From positions 329,212-393,211 of the forward strand of contig JANQJD010000008.1 of assembly GCA_028281845.1 (NCBI GenBank): a DNA stretch of 64,000 nt, read 5' to 3'. Of the stretch, positions 46,131-56,114 are shown in pieces. The position numbers and the translations under genes are program-made. Within the stretch, counting starts at the first letter, position 1. Each line of letters opens with the position of its first letter. Origin of the DNA: Rhodospirillales bacterium. GTDB lineage: Bacteria; Pseudomonadota; Alphaproteobacteria; Rhodospirillales; Rhodospirillaceae. The notes under the pieces are model-generated. The model saw only the letters and a program-made list of their open reading frames with translations. It was not told the origin of the DNA and did not search any database.

Positions 46131-46253
46131 CTGACGATTTCCTCGACCGGTTTGCGAGTAAAAGTAGTTTTAAAATTTATCAACTTTTGAGAAATACAAA
46201 AAAATTCACAGCTTTCCCTAAAAGATTGCCAAGATTCTTTCTACTTTCTACAT

Positions 46254-46271
46254 CTACCTCAGCTACCTCAG
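46254..46271. repeat. 9-bp perfect tandem duplication between fba and rpe
   Basis: ctacctcag occurs at 46254-46262 and 46263-46271, just downstream of fba. Confidence 0.7.
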
Positions 46272-46290
46272 TGATTCGATTGGCCAGCCA

Positions 46291-47355
46291 CTACGCTACC
46301 ATCGGATCGAGGGCGCCTGAGTGGTAGCGCTTTGCCATTTCAGAGAGAGAGAGCGCCCTGATCTTTGCAGCTTGACCAACACAGCCAAAAGATTCGTAGC
46401 GATCTTCGCAAACTTTCTGCATCGCTTCTATAGCTGGCTTGTTGAAAGCACGCGGGTCGAATTCACTTTTCTTTTCAGCGGCAATCCGACGCCACGTGCC
46501 GGTGATTGCCATACGGCAATCTGTATCAATGTTAATCTTACGCACACCATGTTTGATTCCCTCAACAATCTCCTCAACAGGCACACCAAAAGTCTGCGGC
46601 ATCGCTCCACCATGGTTGTTAATCAAGTCCTGTAATTCCTGGGGTACAGAGGAAGAACCGTGCATCACAAGGTGTGTATTTGGTAAACGCTTGTGAATGT
46701 CTTTGACAATGTGCATCGCTAGAATATCGCCTGTCGGCTTTCGTGTGAACTTATAAGCACCATGTGAAGTCCCCATGGCAATGGCAAGTGCGTCCACCTT
46801 GGTCTTGCTAACAAAATCTACAGCTTGGTCAGGATCTGTTAAAAGCTGGCTATGATCTAGTGTCCCCTCAAAACCGTGGCCATCTTCTTTGTCGCCCTTT
46901 CCTGTTTCAAGAGAACCAAGACAACCTAATTCTCCTTCTACAGACACCCCCACCATGTGGGCGAAGCCAGAGACAGTTCTTGTAACATCACAATTGTACT
47001 CATAAGAAGCCGGCGTTTTCGCATCAGCCTCCAACGAACCATCCATCATAACTGACGAGAAGTTGTTAGTGATAGCTGAGAGACATGTCTCAGGGCTGTT
47101 ACCATGATCTTGGTGCATGCATACAGGGATATCAGGGTACATCTCTAGTACTGCATGAATCATGTGTTTAATCATGACATCACCTGCATAAGCACGGGCA
47201 CCGCGGCTTGCCTGCAGTATCACTGGTGCATTGCATTGCCTCGCCGCATTCATAATAGAGAGCACCTGCTCCATATTGTTCACGTTAAATGCCGGCATGC
47301 CATAGCCGTACTCCGCTGCATGATCAAGGAGCTGACGTAGAGAAATTAAAGCCAT
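46291..47355 (-). CDS. fba: Class II fructose-bisphosphate aldolase (Calvin-cycle-type subfamily)
   Basis: Zinc-dependent reversible cleavage of fructose 1,6-bisphosphate. Zinc and active-site motifs include [77 protein letters not shown] and [13 protein letters not shown]. The 354-aa length, the N-terminus [27 protein letters not shown] and the long GKGDKEDG insertion mark the subfamily first described from Calvin-cycle operons, which is also used in glycolysis and gluconeogenesis. It lies 22 nt after tkt; gap and pgk, often found between them, are missing. Confidence 0.95.
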   Translation of the reverse strand: MALISLRQLLDHAAEYGYGMPAFNVNNMEQVLSIMNAARQCNAPVILQASRGARAYAGDVMIKHMIHAVLEMYPDIPVCMHQDHGNSPETCLSAITNNFSSVMMDGSLEADAKTPASYEYNCDVTRTVSGFAHMVGVSVEGELGCLGSLETGKGDKEDGHGFEGTLDHSQLLTDPDQAVDFVSKTKVDALAIAMGTSHGAYKFTRKPTGDILAMHIVKDIHKRLPNTHLVMHGSSSVPQELQDLINNHGGAMPQTFGVPVEEIVEGIKHGVRKINIDTDCRMAITGTWRRIAAEKKSEFDPRAFNKPAIEAMQKVCEDRYESFGCVGQAAKIRALSLSEMAKRYHSGALDPMVA

Positions 47356-47376
47356 AGCAGCACCTCCTCCTCCTTT

Positions 47377-47408
47377 TTTATTGTGACAGCTTTATTGTGA
47401 CTTGTGAC
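47377..47408. repeat. 14-bp tandem duplication across the tkt stop codon
   Basis: A 14-bp unit (tttattgtgacagc) at 47377-47390 is followed by an 11-bp copy from 47391 and a further partial copy, ttgtgac, at 47402-47408. The tkt stop (47378-47380) is inside the first unit. Shifting of the stop may have added C-terminal residues. Confidence 0.82.
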
Positions 47409-49414
47409 AGCCGTGCCTCAACGGCACTCACCACGGCTTCTGCTGTAATACCAAAATGTGCATAAAGCTTCGCCGCAGGCGCAGATGCGCCAAAGTCTTT
47501 CATACCAATAACAGCCCCTCGAATTCCGACATACCTCTCCCAGCCAAATGTTCCGGCTGCTTCAATCGCCACACAGACTGTTCCCTCACCACAATGCCCA
47601 AGCACGGCCTCTTGATAAGCAGCAGGCTGTTGATCAAACAGTTCCCAGCAGACCATCGAGACCACTGCCGTCGGCAGGCCTTTTTTTTCTAGGCGATCAC
47701 GCGCTTGAAGAGCAATAACAGCCTCGGAACCCGTAGAAAGGATAGTAACCTTGCGCATGTTTCCACCAGCAGCCCGTAAAACATAACCTCCGCGCGCACA
47801 CAGATTCTCCTCCGTGTAGTCTGTACGGAGCGTTTGCACGTTCTGCCGCGACAGGCACAAGACAGATGGCCTGCGTGGATTCTCCATGGCAAGGGCAAGC
47901 GCCCAGCATTCTGCCGTTTCAACGGCGTCTATTGGGCGAAAAACGAGCACATTCGGGATAGCCCGCAGAGAAGGAACATGTTCGACTGGCTGGTGGGTAG
48001 GACCATCCTCTCCAAGACCAATAGAGTCATGAGTCATGACATAGATGACCCGTTGTCTCATCAGACCGGACAGCCGGATAGCGGGTCTGCAGTAGTCCGA
48101 GAAGACAAGAAATGTACCACCATAAGGGATAAAACCACCATGAAGTGCAATACCATTCATGGCTCCTGCCATGGCGTGTTCTCTTACACCCCAGTGTATG
48201 TAACGTCCCGCAGCATTTTCAGCGGTGACGACTGGCATTCCCTTGACTAAAGTTAGGTTAGAATGTGTCAGATCCGCTGAGCCGCCGACCAATTCTGGGA
48301 CCCTTGAGACAAGCACATCGAGAACCATTTCAGAGGCTTTGCGAGTCGCTATAGATGGCCGTTCCTTGAGCATTTTCTGTTTCAAAACATTCAGCCCAAC
48401 CTGCCAACCTACTGGTAACCGCCCCTCTATGGTACGATCGAATTCAGCGCGTGACTCAGCGCTCATATTTTTTTCTCGCCGCTCTTCCCATGACAAACGC
48501 TCCACCCTCCCACGGGCTCCAGCAGCCCGCCATGTATTGAGGACCCCAGAGGGGATCTCAAAGGGTGCATATGGCCAACCTAGCTTTTCTCGCGCCCCAG
48601 CGATCTCCTGCTCTCCTAAAGGAGCACCATGGGTCTTCTCACTCCCGGCTAGGGTGGGTGCCCCGTAGCCGATGACAGTGCGACACCCTATTAACGTGGG
48701 TTGTTCTGATGTGCGTGCTCTACTAATAGCCTGAGCAATCTCCTCCATATTATGACCATCAACAGAGAGGACGTTCCAATTGCAGGCAATAAAACGTTTC
48801 AGCTGGTTATCGGAAAGAGTCTTGGAAGTGTGGCCGTCAATAGTAATGCTATTGTCGTCCCATAACACGATCAGCTTATTCAGTTTTTGGTGACCAGCAA
48901 ATGAAATAGATTCCTGAGTGATTCCCTCCATCAGACAGCCATCACCTGCCATGACGTAAGTATAATGATTCACTATTTCTGAACCGTAACGGGCACAGAG
49001 CATCTTTTCGGCTAGAGCAAGACCGACGGCATTGGCGATACCTTGTCCCAGGGGGCCTGTTGTCGTTTCAGCCGCTAAGATATGACCGTATTCTGGATGA
49101 CCAGCTGTTTTTGCGCCTAGCTGACGGAAATGCTTTATCTCTTCAAGCGTAACATCTCTGTAGCCGGTCAGATATGCCAGCGCGTACAACAGCATCGAGC
49201 CATGCCCAGCGGAGAGAACAAAGCGGTCACGATCTGGCCATCGTGGCGCATTGGCATCAAATTTTAAAAAGCGAGTGAACAGTACGGTTGCCACATCTGC
49301 CATGCCCATGGGCATGCCAGGATGACCGGATTCTGCCCTTTGGACGGCATCCATCGACAAGAAGCGGATAGCATTAGCAAGGTGGACGATCCCGGGAACG
49401 GTTTGCGTGGTCAT
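47378..49414 (-). CDS. tkt: Transketolase
   Basis: Thiamine diphosphate enzyme that moves two-carbon units between sugar phosphates. Motifs include [33 protein letters not shown], the ThDP motif [22 protein letters not shown] then NSITIDG, and in the pyrimidine domain [21 protein letters not shown] and [18 protein letters not shown] chose the ATG at 49414, which matches the family start ([25 protein letters not shown]) and gives 678 aa. The open frame reaches 49585 but the extension has no Tkt similarity. Confidence 0.96.
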   Translation of the reverse strand: MTTQTVPGIVHLANAIRFLSMDAVQRAESGHPGMPMGMADVATVLFTRFLKFDANAPRWPDRDRFVLSAGHGSMLLYALAYLTGYRDVTLEEIKHFRQLGAKTAGHPEYGHILAAETTTGPLGQGIANAVGLALAEKMLCARYGSEIVNHYTYVMAGDGCLMEGITQESISFAGHQKLNKLIVLWDDNSITIDGHTSKTLSDNQLKRFIACNWNVLSVDGHNMEEIAQAISRARTSEQPTLIGCRTVIGYGAPTLAGSEKTHGAPLGEQEIAGAREKLGWPYAPFEIPSGVLNTWRAAGARGRVERLSWEERREKNMSAESRAEFDRTIEGRLPVGWQVGLNVLKQKMLKERPSIATRKASEMVLDVLVSRVPELVGGSADLTHSNLTLVKGMPVVTAENAAGRYIHWGVREHAMAGAMNGIALHGGFIPYGGTFLVFSDYCRPAIRLSGLMRQRVIYVMTHDSIGLGEDGPTHQPVEHVPSLRAIPNVLVFRPIDAVETAECWALALAMENPRRPSVLCLSRQNVQTLRTDYTEENLCARGGYVLRAAGGNMRKVTILSTGSEAVIALQARDRLEKKGLPTAVVSMVCWELFDQQPAAYQEAVLGHCGEGTVCVAIEAAGTFGWERYVGIRGAVIGMKDFGASAPAAKLYAHFGITAEAVVSAVEARLSQVTIKLSQ

Positions 49415-49807
49415 CGGCGCAGTGTCCTCGTCAAGTGAAAAGTGTAACGACCAAACGCCAGAGAGGAGAGCTGTGACCCACCGTCCGGGAATGGCGCTAT
49501 AGCAACTGAACCGCCTCCATATGGCTGCTAATGTTGCCGGCGCCACCCCCCACCACACGCAGAGCCTCTCCCCTCCCCCTGTCACGGCAGCCTGTGCCGG
49601 TTACACCGCGCTACGCAGAGCGTACGCTCCCCCGCGTTGCAGACCAACACTGAGCCTTCAAGGAGCCTTCAGGACATACTAGCATAAACGACCTGAAGAA
49701 GCAATGATGCTAGATCGTGGACAGAGCGTCGTTAACGAAAAGAACGCTCACGCCTGGCATGGCAGATGCCGCAGACGTACAGACAGAATGCATAATGGGA
49801 CTGGCCA
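49415..49807. other. Intergenic region between rplQ and tkt
   Basis: 393 bp without a recognisable gene. The frame of tkt stays open over part of it without homology. It holds a good promoter candidate for tkt and an 9-bp repeat of period 11 (gagccttca at 49652 and 49663). No clear terminator for the ribosomal operon was found. Confidence 0.5.
49676..49704 (-). promoter_or_regulatory. Candidate sigma70 promoter for tkt-fba-rpe
   Basis: On the minus strand TTGCTT (49704-49699) and TAGTAT (49681-49676) are separated by exactly 17 nt, about 260 nt before the chosen tkt start. A short direct repeat lies in the leader. Confidence 0.42.
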
Positions 49808-50236
49808 TCACACGGCCGATTGTGTCGTGACATCATCTGTTGTGTGACGTCCAAAATCCCTCTGCCCCTTAGCACGGGGATTGCGCTCCACCAGTTCGAT
49901 CAAGGCCATGGGCGCGTGATCGCCGTGCCGAAACCCAGCCTTTAGTATGCGCGTATAACCACCATGCCGGGTCTTATATCTTTCAGCGAGTTCTTTAAAT
50001 AATTTATAGACTATAAATCTACTTTTTAACCTAGCAAACACATGACGACGGTTGTGGAGTCCTCCTTTCTTACCGAGAGTAATGAGCCTTTCCGTGAACG
50101 GGCGCAGGTCCTTTGCCTTAGGTAAGGTAGTCATGATTTGTTCATTTTTTAGTAAGGCAGCGGCAAGATTAGCGAACATTGCCTTGCGATGGTCCATGGA
50201 ACGACCCAACTTGCGACCACGTTTGCCATGACGCAT
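49808..50236 (-). CDS. rplQ: 50S ribosomal protein L17
   Basis: Large-subunit protein near the exit tunnel. It starts [29 protein letters not shown] and contains [19 protein letters not shown], both hallmarks of bL17. I chose the ATG at 50236, which gives 142 aa; the open frame extends 26 codons upstream without family similarity. It is the last gene of the rpsM-rpsK-rpoA-rplQ cluster. Confidence 0.97.
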   Translation of the reverse strand: MRHGKRGRKLGRSMDHRKAMFANLAAALLKNEQIMTTLPKAKDLRPFTERLITLGKKGGLHNRRHVFARLKSRFIVYKLFKELAERYKTRHGGYTRILKAGFRHGDHAPMALIELVERNPRAKGQRDFGRHTTDDVTTQSAV

Positions 50237-50323
50237 GGCACCCCCCCGTCTGATAGATCCTCTAACACCAGGCCATCCAACGGTGCCAGTTCCGAAAGAC
50301 TGCGCCGACACCACACCGCTACG

Positions 50324-51349
50324 CTAATAGGATTCCTCTAACTTCTTAGCAAGTTCCTCGATATTTTCTGGCGGCCAGAGCGACACATCCATGCCCAAGT
50401 GCAAACCCATCTGGGCCAGCACTTCTTTAATCTCGTTGAGAGATTTTCGACCGAAATTAGGTGTGCGCAACATTTCTGCTTCTGTTTTCTGGACTAAATC
50501 TCCAATGTAGATAATATTGTCGTTCTTGAGGCAATTGGCGGAACGGACAGAAAGCTCAAGCTCGTCCACCTTGCGCAAAAGACTTTTATTGAAGGGGAGA
50601 TCATCCCGTCTCTCCTCTGCGGGTATGAGTTTTGGATCCTCAAAATTGATGAAGAGTTGCAATTGATCCTGGAGAATGCGGGCAGCCAATGCGACGGAAT
50701 CCTCAGGAGAGATCGATCCGTTCGTCTCTACAGCCAAAGAAAGTCTATCATAATCGGTAACCTGACCAACACGTGTGTTATCCACTTTATAGGACACCTT
50801 ACGTACGGGACTGAAGATGGCGTCTACGGGAATCAGACCAATAGGAGAATCCTCTTTGCGATTCTGACTGGCTGGCACATAACCCTTCCCTCTATTGACA
50901 GTGAATTCCATATTCAACGTCTCTTTCCGATCAAGAGTACAGATGACAAGGTCAGGGTTCATAATTTCTATATCCGGTCCAGCTTGAATCGCCCGCGCGG
51001 TAATCTCACCGGGCCCTGTAGCGCTTAATGTCATGCGTCTGGGACCATCTACGTACATCCGTAATGCCAGAGTCTTTATACTCAGAATGATGTCCGTCAC
51101 ATCCTCACGTGCGCCGGGAATCGATGAAAATTCATGCAGCACACCGTCAATCTGGAGCGCAGTAACCGCTGCACCCTGCAAGGACGACAGCAAGACACGC
51201 CGTAGGGCATTACCGAGCGTCATGCCAAAGCCGCGTTCCAAGGGCTCTGCAACAACTGTTGCCTGTTTGACCGGATCAGTCCCAACCTCAACACCTAGCT
51301 TGTTGGGTTTAATCAGTTCTTGCCAATTCTTCTGAATGAGGGGAGCCAT
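50324..51349 (-). CDS. rpoA: DNA-directed RNA polymerase alpha subunit
   Basis: Scaffold subunit for polymerase assembly and target of activators. The N-terminal dimerisation domain includes [30 protein letters not shown], and the C-terminal domain has [40 protein letters not shown], the helix-hairpin-helix that binds UP elements. The length is 341 aa, close to the alphaproteobacterial norm. Two 11-bp tandem duplications lie between it and rpsK. Confidence 0.98.
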   Translation of the reverse strand: MAPLIQKNWQELIKPNKLGVEVGTDPVKQATVVAEPLERGFGMTLGNALRRVLLSSLQGAAVTALQIDGVLHEFSSIPGAREDVTDIILSIKTLALRMYVDGPRRMTLSATGPGEITARAIQAGPDIEIMNPDLVICTLDRKETLNMEFTVNRGKGYVPASQNRKEDSPIGLIPVDAIFSPVRKVSYKVDNTRVGQVTDYDRLSLAVETNGSISPEDSVALAARILQDQLQLFINFEDPKLIPAEERRDDLPFNKSLLRKVDELELSVRSANCLKNDNIIYIGDLVQKTEAEMLRTPNFGRKSLNEIKEVLAQMGLHLGMDVSLWPPENIEELAKKLEESY

Positions 51350-51360
51350 GTTCTATCGTT

Positions 51361-51382
51361 CCAGAATCATCCCAGAATCATC
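51361..51382. repeat. 11-bp perfect tandem duplication upstream of rpoA
   Basis: ccagaatcatc occurs at 51361-51371 and 51372-51382, in the leader just before the rpoA start. Confidence 0.82.
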
Positions 51383-51416
51383 CACCACGTAGCCGTCGCC
51401 GAGTGAGCGCGACTCC

Positions 51417-51438
51417 TTCTTTTCTTCTTCTTTTCTTC
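51417..51438. repeat. 11-bp perfect tandem duplication after rpsK
   Basis: ttcttttcttc occurs at 51417-51427 and 51428-51438, in a pyrimidine-rich stretch just downstream of the rpsK stop. Confidence 0.7.
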
Positions 51439-51444
51439 TACCTT

Positions 51445-51834
51445 CTACACTCTCCGGCGTTTACGTGGTCGACAGCCATTGTGCGGAATAGGCGTCACAT
51501 CACGAATCGAAGAAATAGTGAAACCAACGGCCTGCAGGGCGCGAAGCGCAGATTCACGACCTGAACCCGGCCCCTTCACCAACACGTCCAGGACTTTCAT
51601 CCCGTGCTCTTGGGCCTTACGGCCTGCCTCTTCGGCCGCTACCTGGGCAGCATATGGGGTAGACTTGCGTGATCCCTTGAATCCCTGTGATCCAGCAGAG
51701 GACCAGGCAATGGCATTACCCTGCACGTCCGTAATGGTAATCTTTGTGTTGTTGAACGATGCACTGACGTGAGCCATACCTGAAGTGATGTTCTTGCGCT
51801 CTCGTCTGCGCGTTTTTTGCACTGGCCTAGCCAT
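51445..51834 (-). CDS. rpsK: 30S ribosomal protein S11
   Basis: Platform protein of the small subunit. It shows the uS11 pattern: [51 protein letters not shown] and the C-terminal [19 protein letters not shown] chose the ATG at 51834 ([15 protein letters not shown]), giving 129 aa; the open frame runs 12 codons further, overlapping rpsM. Confidence 0.98.
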   Translation of the reverse strand: MARPVQKTRRRERKNITSGMAHVSASFNNTKITITDVQGNAIAWSSAGSQGFKGSRKSTPYAAQVAAEEAGRKAQEHGMKVLDVLVKGPGSGRESALRALQAVGFTISSIRDVTPIPHNGCRPRKRRRV

Positions 51835-51841
51835 GATAGCT

Positions 51842-52219
51842 CTATTTTGTAACCTTTTTCTTCCCCGCAATGGCCCGTGCTGGACCCTTGCGGGTGCGGG
51901 CGTTCGTGTGAGTCCGTTGTCCCCGGACTGGAAGACCGCGACGATGACGGAGTCCTCTATAACAACCTAAATCCATTAATCGCTTGATGTTCATTGCAAT
52001 TTCACGTCGTCGTTCCCCTTCCACTTTGTATTCCCAGTCAATAACCTCCCGAATACGTAAGACCTCCTCATCAGTCAGTTGACTGACACGAGAATCGCTC
52101 GAAATACCGACCTTCTGACAAACCTCAGCCGCTACGACTTTCCCAACGCCGTAAATGTACGTTAAGGCGACGATAACCCGTTTATGAGTCGGGATATTCA
52201 CTCCAGCAATACGCGCCAA
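51842..52219 (-). CDS. rpsM: 30S ribosomal protein S13
   Basis: Head protein of the small subunit that contacts the P-site tRNA and 50S bridges. It begins [25 protein letters not shown] and ends in the family motif [34 protein letters not shown]. The length is 125 aa. It follows adk after a gap filled with repeated hairpins. Confidence 0.98.
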   Translation of the reverse strand: MARIAGVNIPTHKRVIVALTYIYGVGKVVAAEVCQKVGISSDSRVSQLTDEEVLRIREVIDWEYKVEGERRREIAMNIKRLMDLGCYRGLRHRRGLPVRGQRTHTNARTRKGPARAIAGKKKVTK

Positions 52220-52272
52220 AACCTGCCCTCCTTCACATCGAAGGCATAACTCTCCATACTCCGAACATCACC

Positions 52273-52344
52273 TCTCACTAAACATCTCACTAAATGAGAG
52301 AACACTCTCAAAATGAGAGAACACTCTCACATAACATCTCACTA
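52273..52344 (-). repeat. Nested direct and inverted repeats between adk and rpsM
   Basis: A 19-bp unit is perfectly duplicated at 52292-52310 and 52311-52329. Each copy contains the perfect hairpin tgagag-aaca-ctctca (6-bp stem, 4-nt loop). An outer 12-bp repeat, aacatctcacta, occurs at 52281-52292 and 52333-52344. The whole 72-bp block fills the gap between the two genes and could form twin stems in the mRNA. Confidence 0.85.
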
Positions 52345-52358
52345 ACGCACAATTTTTT

Positions 52359-53015
52359 TTATACCGCCATGGTTTTTTCTATCTGTTCTGTGACATCCTC
52401 GATAGATAAAGAGCCATCGATAATCCTCAGCAGCCCCTTACTGGCATAATAAGGCAGAATCGGTGCGGTTTGAGCATGATAGTCTTGCAGACGCGATCTC
52501 ACCGTCTTTTCATTATCATCTGCGCGGCGAGTAAACCGTGTGCTACCGCAAAAGTCACAAACTCCCTCAACCCTTGGCCGCTGAAAGACATCATGATAAC
52601 CAGCACCACATTGAGCACAGGAAAAACGTCCTGCGATGCGTTGTACCAGCATATCATCAGGGACACGGACTTCAATCACCTTATCCAGTATCCTTTGCTG
52701 CTCAGCGAGTAAATTTTCTAACATTTCAGCCTGGACAATCGTACGTGGAAAGCCGTCTAGAATAAATCCTTTAGAACAATCTTCCCATTTCATTCTCTCG
52801 GAGATCATCCTCATCACGAGGTCATCTGACACAAGACGGCCAGTTTCCATGATGGTCTGAGCTTCTAGACCAACAGCCGTCTTGGATTTCACAGCGGCGC
52901 GCAGCATATCCCCAGTAGAAAGCTGGGCAATGTTATATCGATCCTGCAAGATCTTTGCTTGTGTTCCCTTGCCGCCTCCTGGTGGACCCATGAGAATAAT
53001 ATGTACACCTTTCAT
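52359..53015 (-). CDS. adk: Adenylate kinase, zinc-finger lid type
   Basis: Balances ATP, ADP and AMP. The Walker A loop is GPPGGGKGT at residues 10-18, with STGDMLRA, GRLVSDD and the DGFPRTIVQAEML nucleotide motif. The long lid contains four cysteines at about 133, 136, 153 and 156 (CAQCGAGYH and GVCDFCG), so it probably binds zinc instead of using the enteric lid residues. I chose the ATG at 53015, an ATGA overlap with secY, giving 218 aa; the open frame continues inside secY without similarity. Confidence 0.97.
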   Translation of the reverse strand: MKGVHIILMGPPGGGKGTQAKILQDRYNIAQLSTGDMLRAAVKSKTAVGLEAQTIMETGRLVSDDLVMRMISERMKWEDCSKGFILDGFPRTIVQAEMLENLLAEQQRILDKVIEVRVPDDMLVQRIAGRFSCAQCGAGYHDVFQRPRVEGVCDFCGSTRFTRRADDNEKTVRSRLQDYHAQTAPILPYYASKGLLRIIDGSLSIEDVTEQIEKTMAV

Positions 53016-54355
53016 ACACGTTTTCCCCTGAGTTTGGCTTTTTTGATTAACCCTTCGTATTGATGTGCTAGGAGATGTGACTGGATTTGTGCCACTGTGT
53101 CCATTGTGACTGTGACAACGATAAGAAGACTCGTGCCACCAAAATAAAAAGGTACTGCCCAATGGGATATCAGCAATTCTGGTAAAACACTCAGCACTAT
53201 CAGATATAGTGCACCAATCACTGTGAGACGTGTTAAAACATAATCAAGATAGTCTGCCGTATTTCTGCCAGGTCTGATTCCAAGGATAAACCCACCATAT
53301 TTTTTGAGATTTTCAGCCGTCTCTGTTGGATTAAAAACTACTGCCGTATAGAAAAAAGCAAAGAATGCTATTAGAGCAGTGTAGAGTCCGAGATACAAAG
53401 GCTGTCCGTGTCCTAATAAAACCGTGAGAGTTGTGAGCCATTCTGGTCCTCTCCCGGCAGAGAAGCTTGCAGCCGTAATTGGCAGTAGAAGGATAGAGCT
53501 TGCAAATATTGGAGGAATTACACCTGAGGCGTTTATTTTTAGTGGTAAATGCGTGCTTTCCCCTCCGTACACTCGCGCGCCTTGCTGCCGTTTCGGATAC
53601 TGTACTAAAATACGGCGCTGCGCACGTTCCACTAAAACAATCAACATAACAACAAAGATAGCCATCACAAGCAACCCAACAATCACCAGTACCGATAAGG
53701 CCCCCGTGCGCCCCAATTCTAGGGTTGCTGCTAAAGCATGCGGTATATTGGCAACAATGCCGGCGAATATAATTAAGGAAATGCCGTTCCCAATGCCGCG
53801 CGCGGTAATTTGTTCCCCAAGCCACATCAGGAACATTGTTCCTCCCACCATGGTAACAACAGCTGCAAAACGAAATTCAAATGTTCCCCATATAACTGCT
53901 GAATCGACTTTAGCAGTCATACCTTCAAGACCGACGGCAATCCCGTAAGCCTGTAGCGCTGCAATCAAAACAGTAAGATAACGCGTGTACTGATTGATCT
54001 TCTTGCGTCCAATCTCTCCCTCTTTCTTCAATGATTCGAGAGTAGACGAAGCGGTCGTCAACAGCTGCATGATGATGGATGACGAAATGTATGGCATAAT
54101 GTTCAAAGCGAAAATCGTCATACGAGAGAGAGCCCCTCCAGCCAACATATCAAACATGCCAAGAATGCCACCGGCGTTCTGTTGGAAGATGTCCTGCAAG
54201 ATTCTGGCATCAATCCCTGGAAGCGGGATGTACGTTCCCAGCCGGTAAATAACGAGGGCACCTAGCGTGAACCACAGACGCCTCTTGAGCTCTGTCGCTT
54301 TTGCGAAGACACCAAGATTGATATGGGCCGCGAGCTGTTCAGCGGCAGATGGCAT
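53012..54355 (-). CDS. secY: Protein translocase subunit SecY
   Basis: Pore subunit of the Sec translocon, with ten membrane helices in 447 aa. Signature segments are RRLWFTLGALVIYRLGTYIPLPGID, MPYISSSIIMQLLT, the plug-proximal region LGEQITARGIGNGISLIIFAGI and VNPTETAENLKKYGGFILGIRPGRNTADYLD, containing the ribosome-binding loop. It starts inside the 3' end of rplO (17-nt overlap) and couples to adk. Confidence 0.98.
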   Translation of the reverse strand: MPSAAEQLAAHINLGVFAKATELKRRLWFTLGALVIYRLGTYIPLPGIDARILQDIFQQNAGGILGMFDMLAGGALSRMTIFALNIMPYISSSIIMQLLTTASSTLESLKKEGEIGRKKINQYTRYLTVLIAALQAYGIAVGLEGMTAKVDSAVIWGTFEFRFAAVVTMVGGTMFLMWLGEQITARGIGNGISLIIFAGIVANIPHALAATLELGRTGALSVLVIVGLLVMAIFVVMLIVLVERAQRRILVQYPKRQQGARVYGGESTHLPLKINASGVIPPIFASSILLLPITAASFSAGRGPEWLTTLTVLLGHGQPLYLGLYTALIAFFAFFYTAVVFNPTETAENLKKYGGFILGIRPGRNTADYLDYVLTRLTVIGALYLIVLSVLPELLISHWAVPFYFGGTSLLIVVTVTMDTVAQIQSHLLAHQYEGLIKKAKLRGKRV

Positions 54356-54866
54356 GGCCGTTCAGAACCTTCTCTTCAGATCCTTTCGCTCTACGATTCG
54401 CTCTACGATCTTCTATAATGACTTGTCCACCCGTGCTTTCTACGGCTCTAACAGCAGCCCGTGAAGCACCATTGACCTCTATCACGAGAGCGACCTGCAA
54501 CTCTCCCTGCGCTAATAAACGAACACCATCACAACTGTGAGTAATAAGCCGTTTAGTGATCAGAGAGTGAAGGGTCACCCGATCCGCCGGATCTAACCTA
54601 CCGGAATCCGCAGCCTTCTGCAGATGACCCAAGCTTATAAGAGCGAATCGACGACGAAACGCATAATTATTGAATCCACGTTTGGGAAGACGCCTGTAAA
54701 TAGGCATTTGTCCACCTTCAAACCCTTTAATAGAAACTCCCGTACGCGCAGTTTGTCCCTTGCCACCACGTCCACAAGTCTTCCCTTTCCCTGATCCTGT
54801 ACCACGGCCAACACGCTTGCGCGCTGTCACGGCCCCCCTTTTATCACGCAGTTGGTTCAGATTCAC
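54339..54866 (-). CDS. rplO: 50S ribosomal protein L15
   Basis: Large-subunit assembly protein. It begins MNLNQLRDKRGAVTARKRVGRGTGSGKGKTCGRGGKGQTARTG, the Gly/Lys-rich uL15 N-terminus, with KGFEGGQMPIYRRLPKRGF next. At 175 aa it is longer than usual because of a basic tail. That tail carries an in-frame 12-bp tandem duplication (repeating Arg-Arg-Ala) and runs 17 nt into secY. Confidence 0.97.
   Translation of the reverse strand: MNLNQLRDKRGAVTARKRVGRGTGSGKGKTCGRGGKGQTARTGVSIKGFEGGQMPIYRRLPKRGFNNYAFRRRFALISLGHLQKAADSGRLDPADRVTLHSLITKRLITHSCDGVRLLAQGELQVALVIEVNGASRAAVRAVESTGGQVIIEDRRANRRAKGSEEKVLNGHAICR
54385..54408. repeat. 12-bp perfect tandem duplication in the rplO 3' end
   Basis: ttcgctctacga occurs at 54385-54396 and 54397-54408. 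It is in frame within the L15 tail. Confidence 0.85.
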
Positions 54867-54906
54867 GATGCCCTCTTTGCTTCCCGTCTCACTCAGGGAG
54901 TCCGAC

Positions 54907-54927
54907 TTTCTACTTTCTTTCTACTTT
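54907..54927. repeat. 10-bp direct repeat, period 11, across the rpmD stop codon
   Basis: tttctacttt occurs at 54907-54916 and 54918-54927, overlapping the rpmD stop at 54910-54912. Confidence 0.72.
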
Positions 54928-55086
54928 TAATAAGTGTATGATCTTCTGAATCATGCCGCGGGTCGAAGGTGTATCCGCAAAGATTCTGCTCCTGCCGATC
55001 TTGTGAAGGCCTAACCCCTTTAATGTAGCAATCTGATCCTTCTTGCGTCCAGCGCCACTGCGCACTTGCGTTACCTTAAGCAACAT
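54910..55086 (-). CDS. rpmD: 50S ribosomal protein L30
   Basis: Short gene of 58 codons found by translating the gap between rpsE and rplO. The product begins [29 protein letters not shown], with [25 protein letters not shown] after it, the standard uL30 pattern. The ATG at 55086 overlaps the rpsE end by 11 nt, as is common in the spc operon. A repeat crosses its stop codon, so the last few residues (KVERK) may be duplication-derived. Confidence 0.95.
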   Translation of the reverse strand: MLLKVTQVRSGAGRKKDQIATLKGLGLHKIGRSRIFADTPSTRGMIQKIIHLLKVERK

Positions 55087-55705
55087 GATCTCTTCTCGTC
55101 ATCTCGCTCGTGACAGAATTTCGTATTAATGGTATTAATATAGTTCCATCACGTCTACCAATAATCTCTCCCACCTTTTTCCCACGCTTAGCGGCTACAG
55201 CACGCGGGCTCATTAACAGCCGTAGAGCCTTAAATGTGGCATTAACCATGTTATGTGGATTCGTTGTTCCCACACATTTAGCCACAACGTCCTGTATCCC
55301 CATCGTCTCAAAGACTGCTCGCATTGGCCCACCAGCAATGATTCCAGTGCCGGCTGGAACAGCCCGCAAGATAACCTGTCCAGCTCCAAAATGGCCGCGC
55401 ACATCGTGATGCAGAGTCCTCCCTTCCCGTAAAGGGACTCGGATCATCTCGCGTTTGGCTTGATCTGTCGCCTTACGAATAGCTTCAGGCACTTCGCGCG
55501 CCTTGCCAGATCCAAATCCCACACGGCCCTTGGCGTCGCCAACCACCACAAGCGCTGCAAACGAAAAACGCCGTCCACCTTTGACCACCTTGGCAACGCG
55601 ATTAATATGTACCAGTTTATCTACAAACTCCTCCTCACGTTCTCGCTCACGGTCACGCCCACGCTCACCCCTTGTTGACCGTTCGCCATTTTGTTGACGC
55701 GCCAT
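55076..55705 (-). CDS. rpsE: 30S ribosomal protein S5
   Basis: Small-subunit protein linked to decoding accuracy. The core is clear: [40 protein letters not shown], then [18 protein letters not shown] sequence, [17 protein letters not shown] and [19 protein letters not shown]. The N-terminus has an unusual low-complexity Arg/Glu/Gly stretch ([15 protein letters not shown]). I chose the ATG at 55705 with GAGGC upstream, giving 209 aa. Confidence 0.97.
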   Translation of the reverse strand: MARQQNGERSTRGERGRDREREREEEFVDKLVHINRVAKVVKGGRRFSFAALVVVGDAKGRVGFGSGKAREVPEAIRKATDQAKREMIRVPLREGRTLHHDVRGHFGAGQVILRAVPAGTGIIAGGPMRAVFETMGIQDVVAKCVGTTNPHNMVNATFKALRLLMSPRAVAAKRGKKVGEIIGRRDGTILIPLIRNSVTSEMTRRDHVA

Positions 55706-55726
55706 TTTGCCTCTCAAATCAAAAAT

Positions 55727-56101
55727 TCAAAATACCAATCCGCCGTTCCGTGCTGCATCCGCTAGTGCCTGAATGCGTCCATGGAACAAAAATCCACCGC
55801 GATCAAAGACAACTTCTTTTACACCAACCAATAAAGCACGCTGTGCAATAAGACCCCCTACGGCTGATGCCGCAATTTTGTCAGCGCCCGTTCTCAACTG
55901 CTCTCTCAGCTGCCGGTCAAGAGTCGAAGCCGCTACAAGAGTCCTGCCTGCAGAGTCATCAATGATTTGGGCGTAAATGTGCCGGTCTGTCCTGTGCACA
56001 GAGAGACGTAAACGCCCACTACTCCTGCGTTTTATGTTGAAACGTGTCCTCCACCGACGACGCAAAAAAGCACTCTTCGCGTTTTTCATTGCGGTTTTCA
56101 T
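55727..56101 (-). CDS. rplR: 50S ribosomal protein L18
   Basis: Binds 5S rRNA with L5 and L25. Typical segments are [47 protein letters not shown] and [29 protein letters not shown] chose the ATG at 56101 ([12 protein letters not shown]), giving 124 aa; the open frame continues within rplF without similarity. Confidence 0.97.
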   Translation of the reverse strand: MKTAMKNAKSAFLRRRWRTRFNIKRRSSGRLRLSVHRTDRHIYAQIIDDSAGRTLVAASTLDRQLREQLRTGADKIAASAVGGLIAQRALLVGVKEVVFDRGGFLFHGRIQALADAARNGGLVF

Positions 56102-56114
56102 ATCCCAGAGCCTC

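Noticed and set aside
49415..49585. N-terminal extension of transketolase or a separate small gene
   Set aside because: The open frame continues but has no Tkt similarity; the family N-terminus begins at 49414.
52273..52344. Integration site or IS remnant between adk and rpsM
   Set aside because: The repeats copy only local sequence, have no transposase nearby, and are explained by tandem duplication of a hairpin.
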